A stretch of DNA of 29,459 nucleotides. It comes from a virus. The stretch is from IMG/VR virus record IMGVR_UViG_3300046003_000825, positions 1-29,459 of that record; one strand, given 5' to 3'. The notes beneath the pieces are model-generated. The model was not told the DNA's origin. It made no database searches and saw only the letters and a list, made by a program, of their open reading frames with translations. Positions 20,528 to 27,770 of the stretch are shown piece by piece. The position numbers and the translations under genes were made by a program. The stretch's first letter is position 1, and each line of letters starts with the position of its first letter.

Positions 20528-21487
20528 TTAGGCGACTTGGTAGGTGGCTGTAGTTCTTAAAAACCTAGTTGTTCCAGCGTTATGTGTTACATCTCCAAAA
20601 ATCGCATTTGAAATGCTGGAAGCGAAAGCTATAGACGAAGAACTTAATGAAATCTCTCCAAATGGACTTCCTGTAAATGTTGCAATCGAATAAAAAGCAA
20701 CAGGACAAGTTGCTAACAAATTTGAATTATTTGCAAATGGTAAACCAGCGATTCCAATAGTACCGGAAGCTCCAGTTGTAATTACATTTTCAAACCCAAT
20801 CACAACAGTTACAATGCGGCCAACCTTAGTGTAACGTCCGGTCGAAGTGACAGCAATGGTTGGATTGGTAGTGGCACCAGTCAACGTAGCGGTAAACGTC
20901 CCCTCCTCGTAATCGTTCAGTAGCTCGGAGGTCATCGTTCCGCTGCCTTCGGTAGTCGCGGAGAAGTCGATGCCTTTGCCGGAAGTGCCAATAATCAGGT
21001 TGCCGTCTACGAGTTTGGTATGGAATCCAGATCGAGGAGTAATGTCGAGGTTGCCGCTTCCGTTGTATAGCAATGTTGCGCCTCCTGCTTGAGTGCTACC
21101 GAGCCTTAACGCAAAGTTGTCTGTGACACTAATCTCTCCGTTGACTGTCAGAACCGCAGTCGGACTGGCTGTGCCAATACCCACCCGATTATTCGTCGTG
21201 TCCACCTTCAACACGTCTGTATCCACCGTCAGGTTACCAGTCACTCCCAGCGTCGTCCCCACCGTAGCCGCGCCAGTGATGGTGGCGGAGCCAGCGGTGA
21301 CGAGTCCGGCAACGGTCAATGCTCCACTCGCAGTTGGTGAAGACGAGAGGATGTTGTTGATGCTGATCTTCTTCGTGGTGCCACTTGCCGCCATCGTGGT
21401 ATCGCTGACATCAACGATAGGGATAACGTCATTAGCCGGATCAGCGGCGGTCAACGCCGTCAGTGCTGTGATCTTTGTGTCTGCCAT
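20528..21487 (-). CDS. Tail fibre protein with shared shaft block, 319 aa
   Basis: The protein starts MADTKITALTALTAADPAND, a start style found in many tail fibre or tail-attached proteins (D-V-I-P-I-V-D-V-S-D near 21-29, then a GTTKKISINNIL element). Residues 71-84 are TGAATVGTTLGVTG, identical to two units of the other fibre gene. Residues 100-113 (NRVGIGTASPTAVL) match a motif often seen in trimeric fibres. The C-terminal half is Gly/Thr/Ser-rich with hydrophobic strands (GRIVTVVIGFENV). It is probably a second fibre or the part that attaches to the tail. The ATG follows the upstream stop after one base (AATAATATG). Confidence 0.8.
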   Translation of the reverse strand: MADTKITALTALTAADPANDVIPIVDVSDTTMAASGTTKKISINNILSSSPTASGALTVAGLVTAGSATITGAATVGTTLGVTGNLTVDTDVLKVDTTNNRVGIGTASPTAVLTVNGEISVTDNFALRLGSTQAGGATLLYNGSGNLDITPRSGFHTKLVDGNLIIGTSGKGIDFSATTEGSGTMTSELLNDYEEGTFTATLTGATTNPTIAVTSTGRYTKVGRIVTVVIGFENVITTGASGTIGIAGLPFANNSNLLATCPVAFYSIATFTGSPFGEISLSSSSIAFASSISNAIFGDVTHNAGTTRFLRTTATYQVA

Positions 21488-21488
21488 A

Positions 21489-21728
21489 TTATTCTACGGT
21501 TAAAATGAATTTGTCGGATGCTTCGGTTAAAATGAGATCGGTGCCCTGCTCAGTTGCCATTCGATCGTAGGTGCCAAAAGACAACACGATCTTCCCAGTT
21601 CCATCCTCTTGCAGTACGAAGAACTCGTCTTCCTGCAATAGATCCCGGCGCACGATCGGCAGATCGGCGGGCGTGACGTTTCCGCCAGACCCACTTGAAG
21701 CCAATCGTGTTCCAAGAGCGAGTGTCAC
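21489..21728 (-). CDS. Small hypothetical protein, 79 aa
   Basis: I chose a GTG at 21728, two bases after the upstream stop; the open frame to 21839 would overlap the previous gene by over 100 bases. The product contains ADLPIVRRDLLQEDEFFVLQ and GKIVLSFGTYDRMATEQG, a mainly beta pattern, and ends in EASDKFILTVE. There is no membrane segment or Cys cluster. It lies between small head-region genes and the fibre, so a minor virion or fibre-associated protein is possible. The start is the least certain part of this call. Confidence 0.55.
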   Translation of the reverse strand: MTLALGTRLASSGSGGNVTPADLPIVRRDLLQEDEFFVLQEDGTGKIVLSFGTYDRMATEQGTDLILTEASDKFILTVE

Positions 21729-21730
21729 GG

Positions 21731-21997
21731 TTAGGAGCTGATGATTCCGTTGAACGCGACCACCTGACCACTGGAAATCTGGAAGCTCGTGATCGGCCCA
21801 GGAAGCGTAATGCCAGCGGGGATAGCCACTGTGGACCAAGAGCCGCTGATTCCATTACCGGTGATCGAAGTGAAAGTGGTGACGGCAATCGTGGTGATCG
21901 CAACGAATGGGCCAGTGGTCAACGCGGTAGAGGTCACGAGCTGGAAGCCCGCATTGCCCATCGAATACTCGGTTGCCAGATTAGATTCTATGCTCAT
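21731..21997 (-). CDS. Small conserved-looking virion-region protein, 88 aa
   Basis: The start is the ATG at 21997 (MSIESNLATEYSMGNAGFQL), overlapping the upstream stop as ATGA. The product is mostly beta: TSTALTTGPFVAITTIAVTT, SITGNGISGSWSTVAIPAG, ITLPGPITSFQISSGQVVAF. A sequence pattern of N-L-A-T-E-Y-S, then T-G-P/K-F-V-A, then G-P-I-T-S-F-x-x-x-S-G is common in small proteins of phage head and tail regions. It may be a minor virion or decoration protein, but this is not certain. Confidence 0.7.
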   Translation of the reverse strand: MSIESNLATEYSMGNAGFQLVTSTALTTGPFVAITTIAVTTFTSITGNGISGSWSTVAIPAGITLPGPITSFQISSGQVVAFNGIISS

Positions 21998-22248
21998 ATG
22001 TCCCAAATTTTACGGATCTGATTCTTGCTGAAAGTGCTTTCAAAGCGGGTACCCTGCCGGTCTTCCATCCGGCTAAAGCCCTGCTTTACCTTGTCCTTGA
22101 GTTCGGCTTCGCGGGCAAAACCGGTAACCCCGAAGCGGGCTACCGGCTGCCTCGTCCAGCGTTCACCCTTGATAACAAGAGAATCGGTTCCCATTGGAGC
22201 GATTTGCTCCAAGGACTTGCCTTTGTTCTCGAAGGTGTAGATCGGCAT
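21994..22248 (-). CDS. Small hypothetical protein, head region, 84 aa
   Basis: The protein starts MPIYTFENKGKSLEQIAPMG and is charged and basic (TDSLVIKGERWTRQPVARFG, KDKVKQGFSRMEDRQGTRFE). Its stop overlaps the next start as ATGA. There is no Cys pair, so it is not an FmdB-type zinc protein in spite of the MPIYTF start. GGAG lies upstream of the ATG. It is a probable minor head or completion-region protein, by position only. Confidence 0.7.
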   Translation of the reverse strand: MPIYTFENKGKSLEQIAPMGTDSLVIKGERWTRQPVARFGVTGFAREAELKDKVKQGFSRMEDRQGTRFESTFSKNQIRKIWDI

Positions 22249-22249
22249 G

Positions 22250-22636
22250 TTAAGACTCCATCTCGCTGTCGTACTCGGAAACCATGTTTCGCATACCTTC
22301 TTCGTCCATTGGTTCCATTGATTCCTTGCCGGCCTTCTCGTATTCGGCGGGCATACCGTTCACGCTCTGGATCTCAACGTAAGCCTCACCATTTTCAAGC
22401 TTCTTGAGAATACCTCGAACTTCCTGTAGGACAACTTCATCACCAACCTCGGGGGAAGCCTGTTGGCCATCTTCCGTGTCAGTGGAAAGAGCCTCGACTG
22501 GAATCGCAATCATTGGCGCATTGTTGTCAGCCTCATCACATCCGCAAGCGGAATGAGAAGGGGCACCACCGATTTCTCGACGATGCCCCTTTGGGCCGAC
22601 GGCAATCACCATGATGGTGGCCGTCTTGGGTCGCAT
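22250..22636 (-). CDS. Small acidic protein downstream of the capsid gene, 128 aa
   Basis: The ATG at 22636 follows the capsid stop by one base (TAATATG), the same junction as in other genes here. The product begins MRPKTATIMVIAVGPKGHRR, has a CGCD motif, then is strongly acidic (LSTDTEDGQQASPEVGDEVV, EVRGILKKLENGEAYVEIQ, SMEPMDEEGMRNMVSEYDSE). The 'P-x-V-G-D-E-V' to 'E-G-x-A-x-V-x-I' segment is common in short proteins beside phage capsid genes. It might be a head-decoration or assembly factor. An internal Met at codon 41 is an alternative start. Confidence 0.7.
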   Translation of the reverse strand: MRPKTATIMVIAVGPKGHRREIGGAPSHSACGCDEADNNAPMIAIPVEALSTDTEDGQQASPEVGDEVVLQEVRGILKKLENGEAYVEIQSVNGMPAEYEKAGKESMEPMDEEGMRNMVSEYDSEMES

Positions 22637-22637
22637 A

Positions 22638-23792
22638 TTACAGCGTGGTAGAGGTCTTCGTACGATGCACCAAGTACCAGACTGGGTTAGCAGTGGAGCC
22701 AGTGTTACCAGCGGCCAAACGCAGAGTAGCGAAGTACAACTTCACACCAACGGTGACGAGCTGGTTCAACGGATCGCTCTTATCGGGGGTATCGGTGATC
22801 ACAACCTTCGGGGACAACGGATCATCACCGGTCAAGGCAGGGATACCGAACGACTCGTTACCGAAGAAGAACGAGGCGATGATGTCCTTGCTAACCGCCA
22901 GACCGCCACCCGCGGCGGTAGCCTGATAGATGAACTCATCAGCCGCAGTACCGGAGCCGGTGCTGACAAACGAGTTGGTCTGAGTGACAACGCGGCAACC
23001 GTAGATGGAACCCACCTCGCCCTTGTAGAACGGGGTACCCTTGTTGCCGTAGTTGGAAGCGTTCAACCAATCGGTATCGCGCATCAAATCACGGGTAACA
23101 CGAGGATCGGTCGCCAAAACGTAGCCACCGTTGATCATCGGAGCGCGGTTACGCTTCAGGCGGGTCATTGAATCGAGGACAGCAGAAGCGGTCATCGTGG
23201 TGTTGGCGGCGGTCGTATCGCTGTTCAACGCGGAGAAGGTCTGAGTGGTCAGCGTAGCGGGGTTGCCGTACACCTTGATACCACCGGAACTTGCAACAGT
23301 GTTACAAGCATCTGAGTTATCGAACGTACCACCACCCTCGGCGGCGGAACCGATAGAAGAACCGCTCGCAGTGAGGTTAGATCCGATCAGGGTGTTACGA
23401 ATGACCGAGTCAACCCAGAGGGCCATGTCCAGACCGGAGGTCTTGGTGGCCTGCTGGAGGGAGTTGAACAGGTCCGTAGCGCGGAGGATGTCGGTCAATC
23501 CGATCACCTGACCGTACTGAGCGAGGCTCTTGCTGAGGCTGTTGAGAACAAGGGAACGATAGTTTCCAGAGCTGATAGGAGTACCTTCAGAACTGATGGT
23601 CTGGACACCAGCAACGCTCGGCGCACCAAAGCGGAACATCGTGATGGCCTTGTTACCATTGTTCTTGGGGATCGGAGCCTTCATGGAGAACTGATCAAGA
23701 ATCGTCTCCTGTTGGACGATCGAGAGAAGCTCCTTGCTGAAGAAGTTCTGGAACTGACTGGTTAGCGTGGTTGAAGTAGTAATGCCTGCCAT
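22638..23792 (-). CDS. Major capsid protein, N4-gp56-like family, 384 aa
   Basis: The protein starts MAGITTSTTLTSQFQNFFSK and shows the N4-gp56-type capsid pattern: a basic region with KAITMFRFGAP near 48-58, EGTPISSGNYRSLVLNSLSK at 69-88, AQYGQVIGLTDILRATDLFN at 91-110, a central ATDPRVTRDLMRDTDWL, and GEVGSIYGCRVVTQTNSFVS in the C-terminal half. These correspond to the E-G, A-x-x-x-Q-Y-G and late G-x-x-G-x-R-V signatures of the family. It forms the icosahedral shell on the scaffold protein encoded just upstream. The ATG follows a G-poor leader (CAACCACAACTAAAAT) with no Shine-Dalgarno sequence, unexpected for what should be the most translated gene. Confidence 0.92.
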   Translation of the reverse strand: MAGITTSTTLTSQFQNFFSKELLSIVQQETILDQFSMKAPIPKNNGNKAITMFRFGAPSVAGVQTISSEGTPISSGNYRSLVLNSLSKSLAQYGQVIGLTDILRATDLFNSLQQATKTSGLDMALWVDSVIRNTLIGSNLTASGSSIGSAAEGGGTFDNSDACNTVASSGGIKVYGNPATLTTQTFSALNSDTTAANTTMTASAVLDSMTRLKRNRAPMINGGYVLATDPRVTRDLMRDTDWLNASNYGNKGTPFYKGEVGSIYGCRVVTQTNSFVSTGSGTAADEFIYQATAAGGGLAVSKDIIASFFFGNESFGIPALTGDDPLSPKVVITDTPDKSDPLNQLVTVGVKLYFATLRLAAGNTGSTANPVWYLVHRTKTSTTL

Positions 23793-23810
23793 ATTTTAGT
23801 TGTGGTTGTG

Positions 23811-24767
23811 CTATTGGTTGCTTTCCCGGTCGAACTCTCGTGTCGCTCGAATGAGCGCATCCCGTTGCTCCTTCATGGATAACCGCGAGAAATCTTTCTC
23901 CTCGGTCTTAAGTTGTCCTGCCGGAACGCTTTTACCAATGGCGGTCTTCTGCTGGAGCTTGTTGAGCTGTTCTTTCAGAGACTTATTCTCGGCTTCTACA
24001 GACTGATATCGACCCGCAGTATCTTGGAGCTTCATCAATTCTACCGCATGGGCTAACCCATTGGGCAGCGTTGTTAAGATCGGAATGCGCTGCAACAACT
24101 CAACCGTTCGCTTGTACTCGTTACTAGACTGATCCTTCAACCAAGTCTCTTTCTCGGACAACTTGTTGAAATTATCTGCCCATGTCCTCGTAAAGCGTTC
24201 CTGTTGAACTTGCTGCTGCTTAACACTCACGGTCTTACGGACGCCATCAGCCTTGGCTCGCGCTGCCTTGGCCAACTGAGAGTCACCATCCGCATCGAAT
24301 TCCTTGGCCGCAGCCTCGTAATCCTCAGCAGTGTAACCCTTCTCGTCCCGAAAAGAATTGGTATCAGCAACCGTGGATTGCTCCCGTTGCTTGATCCACT
24401 CTTCCCGTTCACGCTTCACCGCCTCGCGCTCGGCCCTGATAGCCTCCTTCTCAGCGTTGATTTGTTCCCAGGTCTTGGTCTTTCGATTCTGATCCTGGGC
24501 GAATTTGCTCTTCTGATCCTTCGGCTTCTCCTCCTTCTGCTTGGCCTTGGAATCGGTCTCTGACTTACTGCTCGTGCCTACATCATCTTGCTCGCGGTTA
24601 TTAACCTCTTTACTGGCACTCCCCTCATTGGAGGAATCTTGCTCAACCGAAGCTGACTCGTTTTTATTTTGAGTCTGCTCCCGTGGTTGGCTGTCGATAT
24701 CGACACCAGCATCGTGATCATTGGCCAAAGCGAGCATCGCATCGGCACTCATTGTTTCATCTGACAT
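23811..24767 (-). CDS. Scaffold-like protein, 318 aa
   Basis: The start is the ATG at 24767 (MSDETMSADAMLALANDHDA), after a G-poor leader. The longer frame upstream is not supported. The protein is highly charged and helical, with long coiled-coil regions: KTWEQINAEKEAIRAEREAV, EAAAKEFDADGDSQLAKAAR, VEAENKSLKEQLNKLQQKTA. It ends with basic helices (MKEQRDALIRATREFDRESN). This composition, and its place directly before the major capsid gene, is typical of internal scaffolding proteins, which guide shell assembly and then leave. No protease or catalytic motif is present. The family is inferred from composition and synteny. Confidence 0.8.
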   Translation of the reverse strand: MSDETMSADAMLALANDHDAGVDIDSQPREQTQNKNESASVEQDSSNEGSASKEVNNREQDDVGTSSKSETDSKAKQKEEKPKDQKSKFAQDQNRKTKTWEQINAEKEAIRAEREAVKREREEWIKQREQSTVADTNSFRDEKGYTAEDYEAAAKEFDADGDSQLAKAARAKADGVRKTVSVKQQQVQQERFTRTWADNFNKLSEKETWLKDQSSNEYKRTVELLQRIPILTTLPNGLAHAVELMKLQDTAGRYQSVEAENKSLKEQLNKLQQKTAIGKSVPAGQLKTEEKDFSRLSMKEQRDALIRATREFDRESNQ

Positions 24768-24784
24768 ATTGTGCTTGTATTCGT

Positions 24785-24809
24785 TTGCTGGTCCGCACAG
24801 ACGCAGCAA
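24785..24809 (-). promoter_or_regulatory. RNA hairpin in the leader of the scaffold gene
   Basis: TTGCTG and GTC pair with GAC and CAGCAA around a 6-base loop, giving a 9-base-pair stem with a single bulged base, in the 56-base gap before the scaffold start. No T-run follows on the minus strand, so it is not a classic terminator. It could protect the scaffold-capsid message or set a processing site. It is a weak candidate. Confidence 0.35.
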
Positions 24810-24823
24810 CCGCAACTTTGATC

Positions 24824-25147
24824 CTATGTATTCGTGACAGAATCCGGATCATCTTCCTGTCCCGTAATTGATTCTCGGTCGGCCATCATCTCGATGACCT
24901 TCACAAGACTGGCCTGACCCATTGCAAATCCAGAGGAGTATTGCAAATGGTTTCTGTCCGTAATTGCAGAAGCGTTCTGCATAAGAACAGTGTTCAGGAG
25001 AGCGTCCTTGAACTTTTTTCCGGTCTCGCTCTTGAAAAAGTTATTGAGGGTGGTCGCGTCATCCCTGTTCCAAGGAAGCGCATCGACCCAGCATTGATGC
25101 CGGCCAAAAGTCCATGCGGCGCGGACTCGTGAAATGAGTGAAATCAT
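24824..25147 (-). CDS. Small head-region protein, 107 aa
   Basis: The ATG at 25147 overlaps the last base of the upstream stop (TGATG); a GTG one codon earlier is possible. The product has RAAWTFGRHQCWVDALPWNR, then NFFKSETGKKFKDALLNTVL, QNASAITDRNHLQYSSGFAM and GQASLVKVIEMMAD. A helix with S-x-x-G-x-K-x-x-x-A-L followed by a Gly-rich turn and a last helix is common in short proteins between portal and scaffold genes in podovirus-like genomes. No function is known. Synteny is the main support for a head-assembly role. Confidence 0.7.
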   Translation of the reverse strand: MISLISRVRAAWTFGRHQCWVDALPWNRDDATTLNNFFKSETGKKFKDALLNTVLMQNASAITDRNHLQYSSGFAMGQASLVKVIEMMADRESITGQEDDPDSVTNT

Positions 25148-25302
25148 CACTTAGCCTTCTTGCGACCGGCTGCGGCGCGGCGCATGAACTCTGCGGCCCC
25201 AAGATTCTTGCGACCAATGTATGCCGCGAGAGCTTTGGGATCATCCGCGCCCTCCTTCTTGAGTTGCGTTGCCAGTTTGCTGAACTTCGATTTCTTTTTC
25301 AT
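25147..25302 (-). CDS. Small Lys-rich phage protein, 51 aa
   Basis: The start is the ATG at 25302 (MKKKSKFSKLATQLKKEGAD), 4 bases after the upstream stop. The longer frame upstream overlaps that neighbour in another frame. The product continues DDPKALAAYIGRKNLGAAEF and ends in AAAGRKKAK. This pattern of D-P-K-A-L-A-A-x-I-G-R-K with a Lys-rich end appears in many short phage proteins near capsid genes. It probably binds nucleic acid or another charged surface. The role is not established. Confidence 0.75.
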   Translation of the reverse strand: MKKKSKFSKLATQLKKEGADDPKALAAYIGRKNLGAAEFMRRAAAGRKKAK

Positions 25303-25306
25303 AAAT

Positions 25307-25552
25307 CTACCATGCCCGACATGACCAAGTTCTAGGTTTCGTAGGATCTTTCGCCGTATCGCAGTTGTGCCTCGCTCGGAAGCTCTTGCGCCGCTCCGGA
25401 TCGTCCTTCTTAACCTCCATATTGGGATCACCAAAACGAACCTTGATCACCGTGCCCTTCGGATTGCGGACGTACACCGCTTTCTTCTTGGACTCGCCCG
25501 GTGTGTAGAAAGGTTTGCCTAACGATACTTTCTTTCCTTGGTACTCGGCCAT
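25307..25552 (-). CDS. Small phage protein with 'FGDPNM...FRARHNC' motif, 81 aa
   Basis: The protein starts MAEYQGKKVSLGKPFYTPGE and continues with GTVIKVRFGDPNMEVKKDD, then RRKSFRARHNCDTAKDPTK and RTWSCRAW. I recognise the final block, with conserved F-G-D-P-N-M, R-A-R-H-N-C and W-S-C-R/K-x-W, from many phage head-gene regions, sometimes as the end of a larger maturation protein. Here it stands alone next to the portal. The two Cys and one His could bind a metal. Its exact role is not known to me. Confidence 0.8.
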   Translation of the reverse strand: MAEYQGKKVSLGKPFYTPGESKKKAVYVRNPKGTVIKVRFGDPNMEVKKDDPERRKSFRARHNCDTAKDPTKPRTWSCRAW

Positions 25553-25553
25553 A

Positions 25554-25856
25554 TCAAGATTGGAATAGCGGTGAATCCTGCAACTCCTTGATGTTCTCCT
25601 GCCTCTTAGCCTTCTGGAACCTGATCTTCGGTGCTACACCCTCCTCAAGCTGCTCCATTAACGGAGCTTGGGGCTGGGATTGCACCGGAATCGAGGTCAA
25701 AACGGGCTGAGGCTCCACAATAATAGCGGTCATAGCGTAAAATTCTCCGCACCAATCGAAATCCAGTACAGTGGGCCAGCAAGTTGGCCTACTGGTGGGC
25801 GGAAACCGCCGGCAGGTCTTGTCGGAGGCTCGATATCGGCAATCTTTGCAGGTCAT
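25554..25856 (-). CDS. Small Cys-rich phage protein, 100 aa
   Basis: The N-terminus reads MTCKDCRYRASDKTCRRFPP then TCWPTVLDFDWCGEFYAM. A C-x-x-C pair, a further Cys, W-P and D-W-C-G-E form a motif common in short phage proteins; four or five Cys in 40 residues suggest zinc binding. The second half is a Pro/Gln-rich linker and a basic end (APKIRFQKAKRQENIKEL). It starts 3 bases after the portal stop and is followed by the next gene after one base. The role is unknown; a nucleic-acid or assembly factor is possible. Confidence 0.75.
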   Translation of the reverse strand: MTCKDCRYRASDKTCRRFPPTSRPTCWPTVLDFDWCGEFYAMTAIIVEPQPVLTSIPVQSQPQAPLMEQLEEGVAPKIRFQKAKRQENIKELQDSPLFQS

Positions 25857-25859
25857 AGC

Positions 25860-27752
25860 TTATTGAACCATCTGCGGCTCTGGTACGGCGGGCGGCATCG
25901 GCATTTGGGGCTGCTGCTGCTGCAACAAACCGCTGCTGGTCAGGAACTTCTGGATCTCAGCCCGCAATTTCCGCGCTTCATTGGTAGCCACCTGCTCGTA
26001 CCCCTGCAACAGGCTGTCAATACGCACCATGAACGCATTCTTAGAAGCCGGACTGAACTGCTGACCCTGTTGAATGGCGCCATTCAGGTACTGCATCAGC
26101 ACACCTATACGGCCCGCGAAGTTCTGACCCGGTTTAGCCGGCACCGGGATGCCGATTAGCAGTGTCGGGATCGTCTTGGTCTCGTCCTCCAGCTCATCCT
26201 GCTGCTTCTGACCTGGATCCCGTATCAGTTTTTTGATCAGGCTCGGGTCATCCAGCTCCATAATGCTCTTATCCAGCTCCACCTGATCCACCCAGGGGCT
26301 GTTCTGGAAGAGTTGCTTACGGTTAATGGCCTGCTGAACCATCATCTGCCGGCTGACCATGTCCATACCGCCCTTCGGTTCCAGCTCATATTGATCGTGC
26401 AATGCCACCGGATCCGCATCCAGCGAGTCCTCCGCGAAGCGGTATCGTAAACTCTTGGAATCATACTGAACATAAAGTCCCCAAGCTTGCCGGTACATCT
26501 TGCCCAGTGCCATACGGAATAGTCGCGCCCGCAGATCCCCACTCTGCATGGCCTGAGCATTGATACTCTGGATCTCGGTCGCCGTCCGCCGGTCACTACC
26601 CCCGCCCATCGCACTACCCATCGCGTAATCCGGACTACCGATCCGGTTCTCCGCCACCGCCCGAGTCTGGTTCAGCTCCTGATCGAAGCTCACCGGGGGC
26701 TGCGGCATCTGGACCGGGGCCACGCCATACGGCAAGATTTGCCCGGGTGAGAACCGCAAGTTGATACTGTTCGGCAGCTCCCGTTCCGCTCGGAATAGCG
26801 GGCGATTATAGAGCGTCATCGCATCGTGTTTGTGGTTCCACATCGAGGTCATCGACAACTCGAACGGAGCCAGGATCTCGCACACGCCCCGCGGGCTGAA
26901 CCATCCCTTGTCCTTGATCTCATACGGGAAGTCCACGAAGGGACATTGGCCATGATCATATGGCAACTCCATCGGATCCCGCAGATCCATGTCCACTGCC
27001 GCGGGGCTATACAGGTAAACCTCCCACACCCCGTCATCCCGCTTCTTGTACACCTCCCACACAATCACCCCATCGGTATTGCTCGTGTAAGTGATACCCT
27101 CACGAAGTTGCTTTGCGTCTTCCTCGGTCGCTGCCCCTGGCACGTTATCGTCCTGCTGCGGATTACCCCGAATCTTCTCGATCGTCTTGGAATCGCTCTT
27201 CCACCCGAACTGCCCAGCCATCCGCTTGTACGCCCCCACACTCATCGGCATCACATGCACCGCCCAATCTGCATCCTGCAAATCCACGGTGTATGCCGGC
27301 ACAATAAAATACATCGGGTCAATCGCCTCAAACCCCACTCGCTTATCACCGGGATTCCAGAAGCACTTGATCACCCCGCGCCCGCTCATCAGCGTGTAAT
27401 CCACCCAGCTCAGGACTTCGTCCGTAAAGTTCGTCTTGTCCCGAATCTTATAATTGAACCAGTCCTCCGCCACCTTCGTATACGCATTCAACTGCTGGCG
27501 CATCGGAACAAAGCTGGCCACAACATCCATGCCCAACGCCTGCTGGAGGAACAGCGGCTTGAGCTTCTCGATCGCCGTATCAATGAGCGGCCAATGCAGA
27601 TCCGCGGCCTTGGGCCAGGGCTTATTGGTACGTCGCAATCCGTGATGGCGTAACTCATACCACCGCGTCTGCCTTATCTCCCACGGGCTTCGCTGGGCAA
27701 CAGCCTCAACAATCTGGCCCTGCAACGAATTCCGCTGTTTGTCGCTCATCAT
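25860..27752 (-). CDS. Portal protein, 630 aa
   Basis: The protein starts MMSDKQRNSLQGQIVEAVAQ. Portal-type features are visible: an N-terminal region with WPLIDTAIEKLKPLFLQQAL, an early segment with FTDEVLSWVDYTLMSGRGVI, a long central helix-rich part with FVDFPYEIKDKGWF and FELSMTSMWNHKHDAMTLYN, and a Gln-rich C-terminal end. Such a protein forms the ring at one vertex through which TerL pumps DNA, and the size fits short-tailed phage portals. It lies between TerL and the head genes. GGAAGAGGGG lies upstream of the double ATG at the start. A lysozyme domain or other insert is not seen. Confidence 0.9.
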   Translation of the reverse strand: MMSDKQRNSLQGQIVEAVAQRSPWEIRQTRWYELRHHGLRRTNKPWPKAADLHWPLIDTAIEKLKPLFLQQALGMDVVASFVPMRQQLNAYTKVAEDWFNYKIRDKTNFTDEVLSWVDYTLMSGRGVIKCFWNPGDKRVGFEAIDPMYFIVPAYTVDLQDADWAVHVMPMSVGAYKRMAGQFGWKSDSKTIEKIRGNPQQDDNVPGAATEEDAKQLREGITYTSNTDGVIVWEVYKKRDDGVWEVYLYSPAAVDMDLRDPMELPYDHGQCPFVDFPYEIKDKGWFSPRGVCEILAPFELSMTSMWNHKHDAMTLYNRPLFRAERELPNSINLRFSPGQILPYGVAPVQMPQPPVSFDQELNQTRAVAENRIGSPDYAMGSAMGGGSDRRTATEIQSINAQAMQSGDLRARLFRMALGKMYRQAWGLYVQYDSKSLRYRFAEDSLDADPVALHDQYELEPKGGMDMVSRQMMVQQAINRKQLFQNSPWVDQVELDKSIMELDDPSLIKKLIRDPGQKQQDELEDETKTIPTLLIGIPVPAKPGQNFAGRIGVLMQYLNGAIQQGQQFSPASKNAFMVRIDSLLQGYEQVATNEARKLRAEIQKFLTSSGLLQQQQPQMPMPPAVPEPQMVQ

Positions 27753-27770
27753 AAATGTATACCCCTCTTC

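Noticed and set aside
26826-27653. Plus-strand frame of 275 codons
   Set aside because: It is antisense to the portal gene, rich in His, Arg and Pro, with no recognisable domain; a shadow of the real frame.
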